Below, in pieces: positions 44,340 through 52,898 of a DNA stretch of 64,000 bases (the first letter of the stretch is position 1; each line of letters opens with the position of its first letter). Below the pieces are notes generated by a model. The model ran no database searches. It was not told the DNA's origin and saw only the letters and a program-made list of their open reading frames with translations. Origin of the DNA: an uncultured Bacteroidota bacterium (lineage in GTDB: Bacteria > Bacteroidota > Bacteroidia > Chitinophagales > Chitinophagaceae); contig CAIVEW010000024.1 of assembly GCA_903905065.1 (NCBI GenBank), positions 40,287 to 104,286 on the forward strand, given 5' to 3'. The position numbers were made by a program, and so were the translations under genes.

Positions 44340-44960
44340 ATGTTATTGCAGATACATCCCGAAGATCCGCAGCCACGCTACATAAGCATGGTGGTGGATT
44401 GCCTGCTGAGCGGAGGGGTGGTTATTTATCCTACAGATACCATTTACGGAATAGGCTGCAACATATTTAACGCCGAGGCTATCGCACGCATTGCGCGCAT
44501 CAAGAACGTTGACGTCAAAAAAGCCCAATTTTCGTTCATTTGCAGCGACCTGAGCCATCTCAGCGATTATGCCAAAAGTGTGGACACGCCCATTTTCCGT
44601 CTATTAAAAGCTGCGCTTCCCGGCCCTTATACATTTATTCTTGAAGCCAGCAAACAAGTACCTAAACAACTGAAAACAAAAAAAGACACAGTCGGCATCC
44701 GTATCCCGGATAATAAAATATGCAGTATGATCGTGAGCCAACTTGGGCATCCCCTTATGAGTGCGTCGCTGCCTATGGATGGGGATGTAGAATACTTTAC
44801 TGACCCTGAGCAGATGCATGAGCGTTTCGGCAAACTGGTAGATATCGTCATTGACGGCGGCATCGGACATATCCTTTCTTCAACTGTAATTGATTGTACC
44901 ACCGGAGAACCTAAATTAATAAGAGAAGGGGCAGGAGCTTGGGAAAAGCTGATCGGTTAG
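44340..44960 (+). CDS. Sua5/YciO/YrdC/YwlC family protein
   Basis: The 206-residue protein has 'GGVVIYPTDTIYGIGCN' near residues 30-46, a lysine-rich 'ARIARIKNVDVKKAQFSFICSDL' region and 'PGPYTFILEAS', as in YrdC-fold enzymes. The true TsaC enzymes make threonylcarbamoyl-AMP for the t6A modification of tRNA. The 'CSDLSHLSDYA' segment resembles the YciO subgroup, so it may not be the main TsaC. It is followed by fabD after 109 bases that contain a composite repeat and a promoter-like sequence. Confidence 0.85.
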   Translation: MLLQIHPEDPQPRYISMVVDCLLSGGVVIYPTDTIYGIGCNIFNAEAIARIARIKNVDVKKAQFSFICSDLSHLSDYAKSVDTPIFRLLKAALPGPYTFILEASKQVPKQLKTKKDTVGIRIPDNKICSMIVSQLGHPLMSASLPMDGDVEYFTDPEQMHERFGKLVDIVIDGGIGHILSSTVIDCTTGEPKLIREGAGAWEKLIG

Positions 44961-44966
44961 GCGTAA

Positions 44967-45003
44967 CCTGCCGGCAGGCAGGGTCATGAGTCGTAAGTCA
45001 TAA
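44967..45003. repeat. Composite of CCTGCCGGCAGG palindrome and 7-base array
   Basis: CCTGCCGGCAGG (44967-44978, perfect palindrome) starts six bases after the stop codon. Three 7-base units GTCATGA, GTCGTAA, GTCATAA follow at 44983-45003. The order of parts equals that of 40966-40994 read on the other strand. Confidence 0.75.
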
Positions 45004-45016
45004 GCCTGCGAGTGTA

Positions 45017-45052
45017 TTTGGCCGAATAAGGTTGACTTTTTTATTTACTTTG
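45017..45052 (+). promoter_or_regulatory. Promoter-like sequence before fabD
   Basis: TTTG at 45017-45020 and TTACTTTG at 45045-45052 approach the consensus, with one mismatch in the -7 box and a spacing of 24. The start codon is 17 bases further. Confidence 0.4.
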
Positions 45053-45069
45053 CAGCCTAAATTTCCCTG

Positions 45070-45951
45070 ATGAAGCACGCATATATTTTCCCCGGGCAAG
45101 GAGCACAGTTTCCCGGAATGGGCAAGGCACTATATGAGCAAAGCCAACTGGCCAAAGAATACTTTGAACAGGCAAATGAGATACTTGGATTTCGCATAAC
45201 CGACATCATGTTTGGTGGAACAGAGGAACAGTTGAAGCAAACCAATGTAACGCAGCCTGCTATCTTTCTTCATTCTGTAATACGGTTTGAGACCACACCA
45301 GATCTGATTCCCGATATGGTTGCCGGCCATTCGCTGGGCGAGTTTTCTGCGCTGATCGCTAATAAAGTTTTGTCGTTTGAAGACGGCCTGCGGCTTGTGG
45401 CAAAGCGTGCTGCCGCCATGCAGCGTGCGTGCGAGATCAACCCATCTACCATGGCTGCAGTATTAGGCCTTGACGATGCAAAGGTGGAAGAGATCTGCAA
45501 GGAGTTTACAAATGAGGTAGTTGTGGCTGCCAACTACAACTGTCCCGGGCAACTCGTGATAAGCGGGAGCAATGAAGGAGTGAGACTGGCTTGCGAAAAA
45601 CTAAAAGCAGCCGGTGCGAAACGTGCGTTGATACTGCCCGTAGGCGGTGCTTTCCACTCTCCGCTTATGGAACCTGCCCGGCAGGAATTAGAGGACGCGA
45701 TTGCAGCGACACACTTCGGCAACCCGACATGCCCGGTATATCAAAATGTGGATGCAAGCCCATACATTGACCCAGACATGATAAAGGAAAACCTCATCAA
45801 CCAACTTACTTCGCCTGTGCGCTGGACCCAGACTGTGCAGAAAATGACGGAGAATGGCTGTACCCATTTTACAGAAGTAGGACCAGGTAATGTATTGCAG
45901 GGGTTGGTAAGGAAAATAGTGAAAGATGTAACGGTTGACGGATTGAATTAA
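45070..45951 (+). CDS. fabD: Malonyl-CoA:ACP transacylase
   Basis: The 293-residue enzyme has 'AYIFPGQGAQFPGMGK', the nucleophilic serine in 'VAGHSLGEFSAL', an arginine in 'AVAKRAAAMQRAC'-type sequence, the catalytic histidine in 'GGAFHSPLMEPA' and the closing 'TEVGPGNVLQGLVRKI'. It moves malonyl groups to acyl carrier protein for fatty acid synthesis. Length is normal. No other fab genes are next to it. Confidence 0.96.
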   Translation: MKHAYIFPGQGAQFPGMGKALYEQSQLAKEYFEQANEILGFRITDIMFGGTEEQLKQTNVTQPAIFLHSVIRFETTPDLIPDMVAGHSLGEFSALIANKVLSFEDGLRLVAKRAAAMQRACEINPSTMAAVLGLDDAKVEEICKEFTNEVVVAANYNCPGQLVISGSNEGVRLACEKLKAAGAKRALILPVGGAFHSPLMEPARQELEDAIAATHFGNPTCPVYQNVDASPYIDPDMIKENLINQLTSPVRWTQTVQKMTENGCTHFTEVGPGNVLQGLVRKIVKDVTVDGLN

Positions 45952-46009
45952 ACCATAAGCCGTGACCAGATATTTTGTCTTCCTATAACGCCACAAACGC
46001 ATCGCAGCC

Positions 46010-46798
46010 TTGAACGTAAAACTAAATATAGTCCCTGATGAGCTGCTGGCCGTTTATAACGAACAAATAGACAAAGGCGTGCAAGACCGCTTTTTGAAGC
46101 TGCACGATAGCGATTTAAGCATTGCTACTTTTAGTTTTTACACTTCCGTATCGGCTGTATTTTCATCGAAGATAGAAGGGGAGCCGATTGACCTGGACTC
46201 CTACATAAAACATAAACGCCTGGGTGCACACTTTTTACCCGATTACACGCGTAAGATAGACGACTTATACGAAGCCTATATTTATGCACAGCTGCACAAA
46301 CTAAACAAAACGAGCTTACTCCATGCCCATGCGCTACTTACGCGGCATATCTTACAAAAGGGACAGCAAGGAAGAATACGCACTGGAAATATGTTTGTGA
46401 TCACCAAGGACGGAAAAATAGAGTATGCAGCAGCGGCGCCCAACCTGGTAAAGACTGAAATGGAAGCCTTGCACAAGGATATTACCGTGCTCCTGAAAAG
46501 TGAATTAAGTTTTACTGAAGTTCTTTTTTACGCGGCTATGATTCACCTTGTCTTCGTAAAAATACATCCGTTCGAGGACGGTAATGGCAGAACGGCGCGC
46601 CTGCTCGAAAAATGGTTCATCGCCCAGAAACTAGGCCCAAAGGCGTGGTTTATTCAGTCAGAAAGGAGTTATTACGACCAACACCAGGCATATTACGACA
46701 ACATCAGGCGGCTTGGACTGGAATACGAGTCCCTCGATTATACTCAGGCTTTACCTTTTGCACTTATGCTGCCTCAGTCTATCGAAGCAGCACAATAA
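46010..46798 (+). CDS. Fic family protein with N-terminal inhibitory helix
   Basis: The 262-residue protein has the Fic active-site motif 'HPFEDGNGRTARLLEKW' with H186, so it should transfer AMP (or another nucleotide part) to a target hydroxyl. Residues 52-57 ('SSKIEG') match the S/T-x-x-x-E-G/N inhibitory motif with E56; being N-terminal, this makes it a class II, self-inhibited Fic protein. No antitoxin gene is needed or seen. The start is TTG at 46010; a stop lies eight codons upstream and there is no ATG between. It follows fabD by 58 bases and ends before a hairpin. Confidence 0.9.
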   Translation: MNVKLNIVPDELLAVYNEQIDKGVQDRFLKLHDSDLSIATFSFYTSVSAVFSSKIEGEPIDLDSYIKHKRLGAHFLPDYTRKIDDLYEAYIYAQLHKLNKTSLLHAHALLTRHILQKGQQGRIRTGNMFVITKDGKIEYAAAAPNLVKTEMEALHKDITVLLKSELSFTEVLFYAAMIHLVFVKIHPFEDGNGRTARLLEKWFIAQKLGPKAWFIQSERSYYDQHQAYYDNIRRLGLEYESLDYTQALPFALMLPQSIEAAQ

Positions 46799-46814
46799 TT
46801 GCACCCACATCAAT

Positions 46815-46846
46815 AAAAAAGAAGCAGTACAACTGCTTCTTTTTTA
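46815..46846. terminator. Terminator between fic and the converging T9SS gene
   Basis: AAAAAAGAAGCAG and CTGCTTCTTTTTT pair over 13 bases with a 5-base loop and T-run. It starts 17 bases after the fic stop codon. Confidence 0.85.
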
Positions 46847-46890
46847 TTTTTTAACCCGCAATTTAAACGAGTATTAGCTGACAAGGTGAG

Positions 46891-46902
46891 CCCCTTTAGG
46901 GG
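46891..46902. repeat. CCCCTTTAGGGG palindrome near the stop of the type B cargo gene
   Basis: A perfect copy of the 12-base palindrome lies 11 bases after the stop codon (46914-46916, minus strand). Confidence 0.7.
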
Positions 46903-46913
46903 ATTCGAATATG

Positions 46914-49900
46914 TTACCTAATAAGCGTTACGTCTCCTTTGTAAACAATGTTGTTGCCTGCCGGATCAGCGAGGATGATGATGTAATTATATACGCCCAT
47001 ATCCTGTTTTGCACCTTCAAAAGTACCATCCCATCCCTGGCTGGGATCCCAGGTGTTGTTATATACCAGCTGGCCCCAGCGATTATACACACTAAACTCT
47101 ACAAGTTTCTGATACTTCAGATTACCGACTCTGAAGATGTCATTCAGGCCGTCGCCATTTGGCGTAAACGCTGAGGGAATGATAACCGGAGACACATCAT
47201 TGACCGTGATGGTAACACTGAGCGAGTCTTTACATCCCCACTGGCTCGTACCAATGACCGTATATACTGTTGAATCTTTGGGTTTTGCAATTGGATTATT
47301 GATATTAGGATTATTAAGGGTGCCGTCATCAGGCCTCCACCAATAATACAAAGCGCCATCCACATTCAGTTGAATGCTTGATCCGTAATTTATCGCTGTG
47401 TTAGGCGTCATATTAGTGAGCACAATTGGCGGATACAATGTAATATTTGTAGTAGTAGAACTGATACAATTAGCTATGTTATAACTAAGCGTGTAATTGC
47501 CTATATCAGCAACAGTTGTGTTAGGAATGCTCGGGTTTTGCAGTGTCGATGTACCACCATTTGCAAAAGTCCACTTATAAGTGCCGCCGGGAGCCAGGTC
47601 ATTGCCCTGCAAAATAAGCGTTTGGTCGACACATAATGGCGTGTTAGCGGAAATGGTAGGTGGAGGCGGAGCGCCGGGGTCGCTCAGTATCACGGGTCCG
47701 ACACTATTAGATGTACATCCTGCGGGAGAAGTAACATTGATGCCATCATATGTCCCTGCCGCAAGCCCAGGTATTACTATATTGCCTGCAGTAGTTGACG
47801 TAAAGCTATATCCCAAAGCAGTCCCATTGTCGGTATATATGACCCCGTAAGCCAGCCCCCCGGGCAGGCCGGTGATGTTGATTATTATGCTGCCATCTGT
47901 GCCCAAACATGTGGTGGGGTTGCTGGAATTAACAATAGTAATTACCGGCACAGGATTAATAGTAACAACCGTTGTAGCAGGGAGCGAGGTACACCCAAGC
48001 AAAGTAACAGTGGCGGTATAGGTTCCATTTGCAGAAAGCCCTGCAGGATTGATGACCGGATTTTGCAACGCGGAAGTAAAGCCTCCTGGTCCGGACCAAC
48101 TGTAGGTAACACCCGCAGCCGCGTCTGTTGCCGTGAAATTGACTGTACCACCCTCACAAACTGGTGAACTGTTTGTAAGTACCGGCGCAGGCGGATTTCC
48201 CGAGGCCACTAATACTACCGGCCCAACACTGTTTGAAACGCAACCGAAAGAATTGGTAACACTGATGCCGGAGTAAGTACCGCCACCAAGTGCTGTGATG
48301 ACCACATTACCGGCAGCATCTGCTACTATCGTGATAGTAACAGCCCCTGAAGGCGCCGTATAGTGAACGGTGTAGGTATCACCAGCCGTAAGGCCCGACA
48401 GGGTAATTGTTCCGTCGGTTCCATTACAAGTAGTAGGGTTAGTTGAAGCTGTTCCACTGATGTCCGGAGAAGGGTTAACGGTTACCGTTATAGTGGCTAC
48501 GCAACCCGTAGTACCATAAGTGATCGTGGCGGTTCCGCCCGACACGCCAGTCACAATACCAGCCGCCGTAACCGTAGCTACAGCCGTATTGCTGCTGCTC
48601 CACGCACCACCTGTGGTAACATCATTCAGCGTAGTCGTTGAGCCCTGGCACATAAACGGAGTACCCGTGATAGCCACCGGCAATGGGGTCACGGTTACCA
48701 CAGCGAACGCCTGGCATCCACCGGCAGTAGTGTAAGTAATATTAGTGGTACCTGCACTAACCGCAGTAACAAGGCCTGAACCGGCGCTAATTGTGGCGAC
48801 ACCCGGCGTGCCAGAGCTCCATGTTCCTCCCCCGGTTGCGTCAGCAAGTGTAGTCGTGTTTCCAGAGCACAGGGATAATGTGCCCGTAATGGGGGTTGTT
48901 GGGTTCACTGTAATTGTGGTGCTGCCAGTAGCTGTATTTCCGCAAGCGTCGGTAATCGTCAAATTATAGGTAGTGGTGGAACCGGGTGAGACAACAGCAG
49001 GCGACCCAATAACAGGTCCCGGCGTCCAACTGAATGTGTAGGGAGGAACTCCGTACGTGCCAGAAGCAGTAAGCGTAGACGTGGCACCTGCACAGATAGT
49101 TGTGGGGCTAGCCGTGGCAGAAACGAACTCTACTGTATGGCCGATGACCGTAATAATAAGGGGTGCACTTGCAGATGCCCAAGTAGTTACACAAGCACCG
49201 GTAGTGAGCCAGTTCTGGTAGAAATACATTTTAATATTCAATGGAATAGATGGACACGAAGGCGCGGGAACACATGGCCCTAAGCCGGAAGTACCTGCCC
49301 CCGGAGTTCCCCAGATAGAGTAGGCGGCACCTCCTGTAGAGGTACATGTACCAGGCGCCGCTCCGCCCGGAGGACCACACGACCATGAAAAACCAGCAGC
49401 TGCCGTGCCCGGACTTCTGCATGTACCCAGGTAAAAACTAAACCCTACATACTCCATGTCACAAGTGGACGTGTAAGCAAATGAAAACTGAATATCTGTC
49501 AATGTGCAACCGGCAGGTGTCATTGCTGCGTTCGTATACATACAACCACTGAGCGCAGCCCAGGTTGCATTGTAAGAGCACCCGTTCACTGCTGGAGCAG
49601 TGGTAGTTGCGAGAGAAACCAATGGGTCAATTACAACAGGATAAGATGACACAGGTCTGTTGAGATAGCTGCCGGGTAAAGAAATGTCCAGCGTGTTGTT
49701 ATCTCCCAGTATATACTCTAACAGTTTGATCGTGTTTTTCAGATTGGCATGTTCGTAAACGTTTGCGGCTGACACCAGGTATTTTGCTTCGCCTGTATTG
49801 TCCCTGAATTCCAGTGAACCAAAAGTGCTTTTTGTCCCTTCTGAAGATACTACCGATAGCCTACCTGCCTGCAAATGATCCCTGATCAATAACTTGCCAT

Positions 49901-50699
49901 CTGCGTAGGCAGGTAAGGAATGGTTGATATTAAAACTTGTTTTCACCGCGCCACGGAATGTATGCATTTCGATGTCGATTCCCGGCCAGGCATTTGTTAC
50001 ATATACACCTTCGTCACCCGCGGTATGATTGCTCCAATCGGCTTTTCCGAGCGAAACCTCGCCGCCACCGGGTTTTACATAAATAAGCTCCAGGTTGTTG
50101 TTGAACTTAATCAGCTCATTACCTTTCCCGATTGAAGAATACCTATCGGCGGCGCTTACAACCACCGGTGCCGGCTGTTCGGTAGCTGAGTATACCCCTC
50201 TATGCTCGTTATCCGGCTGCAGGTTTGTAGTGATCGTCCTCCAGTTACCGGCAGCATCCCGATAGTGCATCGGCATAGTGGATGTCTGTACCAGGATATC
50301 TTTGCCGCCGTCCGCAGTAACTCCTTCTTTTTGGAAAGTCTTTGTGATCTCCGTGCGCTTGCCAATGACTTCATAACAATGATCACACGGCGTACCGGGG
50401 AACAACATCCCTGCCTCTGGATGATTTTCAAACCCGGCATTTTCCCTTGCCGCTTCTGCACTTTTGTTGATGAAAGGTTTTGTAAATGTTCTATAGTTCA
50501 ATGGCTCCGCCGTCATGCCATTCTTTGCCATTACAGAAGCTGACGAAGAAACAGGTTCCTCAGGACTAATTCCTCCTGTACCACTGGTAGAATGGTCGGT
50601 CATCCTGTAGATGCCTGCAAGTCCCTGGCCAAATGAATTTACGCACAGAAACAGGCAAATGATCGTCAATATCCGGGGGAGTCTTGTAAAATGCTTCAT
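46914..50699 (-). CDS. Large secreted protein with Ig-like repeats and type B (gliding-motility) sorting domain
   Basis: The 1261-residue product has a signal peptide (1-25, 'CVNSFGQG'). Residues 90-350 are a mixed domain with 'NWRTITTNLQPDNEHRGVYS'-type strands seen in large surface proteins. From about 560 it has Ig-like units ('TTTLADATGGGTWSSGTPGVATISAG' pattern, Big_2-like) and others with 'GTDGTITLSGLTAGDTYTV'. The last 85 residues ('VIIPSAFTPNGDGLNDIF', 'FSVYNRWGQLVYNN', 'YKGDVTLIR') form the T9SS type B signal. Unlike the gene at 27974 it has no PorP/SprF gene beside it. It is probably a surface adhesin. Confidence 0.9.
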   Translation of the reverse strand: MKHFTRLPRILTIICLFLCVNSFGQGLAGIYRMTDHSTSGTGGISPEEPVSSSASVMAKNGMTAEPLNYRTFTKPFINKSAEAARENAGFENHPEAGMLFPGTPCDHCYEVIGKRTEITKTFQKEGVTADGGKDILVQTSTMPMHYRDAAGNWRTITTNLQPDNEHRGVYSATEQPAPVVVSAADRYSSIGKGNELIKFNNNLELIYVKPGGGEVSLGKADWSNHTAGDEGVYVTNAWPGIDIEMHTFRGAVKTSFNINHSLPAYADGKLLIRDHLQAGRLSVVSSEGTKSTFGSLEFRDNTGEAKYLVSAANVYEHANLKNTIKLLEYILGDNNTLDISLPGSYLNRPVSSYPVVIDPLVSLATTTAPAVNGCSYNATWAALSGCMYTNAAMTPAGCTLTDIQFSFAYTSTCDMEYVGFSFYLGTCRSPGTAAAGFSWSCGPPGGAAPGTCTSTGGAAYSIWGTPGAGTSGLGPCVPAPSCPSIPLNIKMYFYQNWLTTGACVTTWASASAPLIITVIGHTVEFVSATASPTTICAGATSTLTASGTYGVPPYTFSWTPGPVIGSPAVVSPGSTTTYNLTITDACGNTATGSTTITVNPTTPITGTLSLCSGNTTTLADATGGGTWSSGTPGVATISAGSGLVTAVSAGTTNITYTTAGGCQAFAVVTVTPLPVAITGTPFMCQGSTTTLNDVTTGGAWSSSNTAVATVTAAGIVTGVSGGTATITYGTTGCVATITVTVNPSPDISGTASTNPTTCNGTDGTITLSGLTAGDTYTVHYTAPSGAVTITIVADAAGNVVITALGGGTYSGISVTNSFGCVSNSVGPVVLVASGNPPAPVLTNSSPVCEGGTVNFTATDAAAGVTYSWSGPGGFTSALQNPVINPAGLSANGTYTATVTLLGCTSLPATTVVTINPVPVITIVNSSNPTTCLGTDGSIIINITGLPGGLAYGVIYTDNGTALGYSFTSTTAGNIVIPGLAAGTYDGINVTSPAGCTSNSVGPVILSDPGAPPPPTISANTPLCVDQTLILQGNDLAPGGTYKWTFANGGTSTLQNPSIPNTTVADIGNYTLSYNIANCISSTTTNITLYPPIVLTNMTPNTAINYGSSIQLNVDGALYYWWRPDDGTLNNPNINNPIAKPKDSTVYTVIGTSQWGCKDSLSVTITVNDVSPVIIPSAFTPNGDGLNDIFRVGNLKYQKLVEFSVYNRWGQLVYNNTWDPSQGWDGTFEGAKQDMGVYNYIIILADPAGNNIVYKGDVTLIR

Positions 50700-51012
50700 A
50701 AACTTTTAGTATTATTAAGGGTATAGCTACAGTAAAAGACGATGTTTTGCACAAAAACGTTGGGATAAAACGTTTTTATAGTAACACTAATCAATTACTA
50801 ATATATTAACGGGCTATTTATCACGTAAATATAGCATTTGCGAATTTAGAAAAGAATAATAATAATGAGTTTTTTCACTAAAAAAGTGAAATTGTTCCCG
50901 TAAACGATTATTAGGGAATCTTGCCCCACCTTTTTACACATTCGCCCAACTTACATAACAAAATTATCAATATATAATATATACGCCGGGGTATATTACT
51001 GGAACTTCAAAA
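50700..51012. other. 313-base AT-rich intergenic region with two small inverted repeats
   Basis: No gene is seen. AAAAACGTT and AACGTTTTT (50753-50777) form a perfect 9-base inverted repeat with a 7-base spacer, about 54 bases before the start of the type B gene; an operator is possible. TTTCACT and AGTGAAA (50873-50891) form a second, 7-base inverted repeat. No clear TAnnTTTG promoter and no terminator for the GH20 gene were found. Confidence 0.45.
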
Positions 51013-52893
51013 TTAGTTCTCCATTTTTATGTCGCTTACAATACTTCTTTTACCGGACGGGGTAATCGTTATTGTCTTCAGGTGCATTGTTTGGTGCTCG
51101 GGAATCGTTAAGGTCAGCGGCGATTTATATTCAAGGTCGGTCTCGCGGGGAGCATAGCCATCGAGTGTGTAGTAAATTTTGGCGCCCGCCACTGGTGACA
51201 CCAATTCCACTTTGAAGTTACCACCACTGATAGTGGTGTCTTCTGCACCATACGCAATCGGAACCCGAAAATCGAACCCGGCGGCATCCAGCTTTCCTAA
51301 ATGGTTGGGTAAACGCTGCTGCGAGAAATTCGTGTAGTCCTTGTTGGCGGGGGGTGTCCATCCTACTTCAGAAACGGCCATCATTCTCGGTAGTGCCATG
51401 TATTCTGCTTTTTCCGGCGTGGCTATATACTCCGTCCATACATTAGCCTGAACACCGATCACATGTTTTTGCTGCTCTGTATTGAGCACGGCCGGTACCG
51501 GCTCGTAAGCATAGGTTTTCGACAATGGCGCATTGCCGCCAATGGAAAGCGGCTCTTGTGGTGATTTGCTCTGTGCGTGGTCTAAATAAAGACCACCGCT
51601 GCCAGGCGTCATGATCACGTCATGCCCCAGTTGAGCAGCGGCTATACCTCCACCTTCGCCGCGCCAGCTCATTACGGTAGCGTTGGGAGCAAGGCCACCC
51701 TCCAATATCTCATCCCAGCCTATGATAGAGCGGCCCTGCGAATTCACATATTTCTCTATGCGGCCGACGAAATAACTCTGCAGGCCATTTTCATCGTTCA
51801 GGCTTTGCTCGCTGATGAGACGGCGGCAGAAGTCCGATTTTTTCCAGGCTATTTTAGGGCACTCATCGCCTCCTATGTGTATGTATTTGCCGGGAAACAA
51901 CTCCATTACTTCCAGTAATATGCCATCCAGCATTTTAAAAGTCTCGTCGGTAGGACAAAGGACATCCTGTGACACCCCCCAGTTCTCGCCCACCTTGTAG
52001 CCTTTTTCCGGATCGCAGCTCAGCTCAGGATATGCGGCAATAGCGGCCAGCGAATGCCCGGGCATCTCTATCTCCGGCACTATGTTTATGTAGCGGTCTT
52101 CGGCATAATGAATCACGTCGGCAATCTGCTCCTGCGTATAAAAACCGCCGTATGGAGTGCCATCATACAGCATAGAATCTGGTCCGGCAGCGCGCCCTAT
52201 CTTGGTCTGAGCGCGCATTGCACCCACTTCTGTGAGCTTGGGATACTTCTTTATTTCTATGCGCCAACCCTGGTCGTCTGTGAGGTGCCAGTGAAAATTA
52301 TTGAGCTTATACATAGCCATCAGGTCCAGGTATTTCTTTACAAAGTCGACATCGAAGAAATGGCGGGCCACATCCAGGTGCATGCCACGGTAAGGAAAGC
52401 GTGGATGGTCTTTGATCACCGCGCACGGAATACTACCGTAGCCAGCGTTGCTGCCATGCAGCAATTGGATGAGCGTCTGAATACCATAGAACATGCCCGC
52501 TCCCCTGCCCTCCAGTATTACCTGGTTTTCGCTGATCTGCAAGTGGTAACCTTCCAGCGGCATTTCACCTTTAAAGTTGAGCGACAAGGTGATGGTATTC
52601 TTAAGCGAATATTTCTTCCGGTCGACCTGGCCCATGTCGATCACCGTATTCACATATCCCGCTTTCTTCAGATAATTATTGAAGAATTTAACCGCCTTGT
52701 TATCGGGAGTATCGACGAGGATGATCGTTTCCGGCGTGAGCTTAAATTCACCTTTAGCCTTGGTTACTGAAACCGGTGCGGGGATGATACCCATGTAGGG
52801 ATCATTTTGCGCGAATGCAGCATTACTGAGAAAAAGAAATATTAAACCTGGAATTAGGAATCTGTAATTGGGAATTTGGATTGTATGTTTCAT
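51013..52893 (-). CDS. Beta-N-acetylhexosaminidase, GH20
   Basis: The 626-residue protein has a signal peptide (1-28), an N-terminal GH20b-type domain, the TIM barrel with 'NNFHWHLTDDQGWRIEIKKYP', 'EIEMPGHSLAAIAAYPELSC' and the catalytic pair D343-E344 in 'HIGGDECPKIAWK', and a C-terminal domain of 70 residues. It removes terminal beta-GlcNAc or GalNAc. It is the third gene of the GH92-GH2-GH20 operon, five bases after the GH2 stop. Its 5' end is unusual: codons 4-15, encoding part of the signal peptide, are a 7-base repeat array. Confidence 0.93.
   Translation of the reverse strand: MKHTIQIPNYRFLIPGLIFLFLSNAAFAQNDPYMGIIPAPVSVTKAKGEFKLTPETIILVDTPDNKAVKFFNNYLKKAGYVNTVIDMGQVDRKKYSLKNTITLSLNFKGEMPLEGYHLQISENQVILEGRGAGMFYGIQTLIQLLHGSNAGYGSIPCAVIKDHPRFPYRGMHLDVARHFFDVDFVKKYLDLMAMYKLNNFHWHLTDDQGWRIEIKKYPKLTEVGAMRAQTKIGRAAGPDSMLYDGTPYGGFYTQEQIADVIHYAEDRYINIVPEIEMPGHSLAAIAAYPELSCDPEKGYKVGENWGVSQDVLCPTDETFKMLDGILLEVMELFPGKYIHIGGDECPKIAWKKSDFCRRLISEQSLNDENGLQSYFVGRIEKYVNSQGRSIIGWDEILEGGLAPNATVMSWRGEGGGIAAAQLGHDVIMTPGSGGLYLDHAQSKSPQEPLSIGGNAPLSKTYAYEPVPAVLNTEQQKHVIGVQANVWTEYIATPEKAEYMALPRMMAVSEVGWTPPANKDYTNFSQQRLPNHLGKLDAAGFDFRVPIAYGAEDTTISGGNFKVELVSPVAGAKIYYTLDGYAPRETDLEYKSPLTLTIPEHQTMHLKTITITPSGKRSIVSDIKMEN
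52850..52884. repeat. 7-base-period array inside the GH20 signal-peptide coding region
   Basis: Five in-phase units GGAATTA, GGAATCT, GTAATTG, GGAATTT, GGATTGT. Read on the minus strand they encode 'IQIPNYRFLIPG' of the signal peptide, so the array has become coding sequence. Confidence 0.75.
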
Positions 52894-52898
52894 GCATG

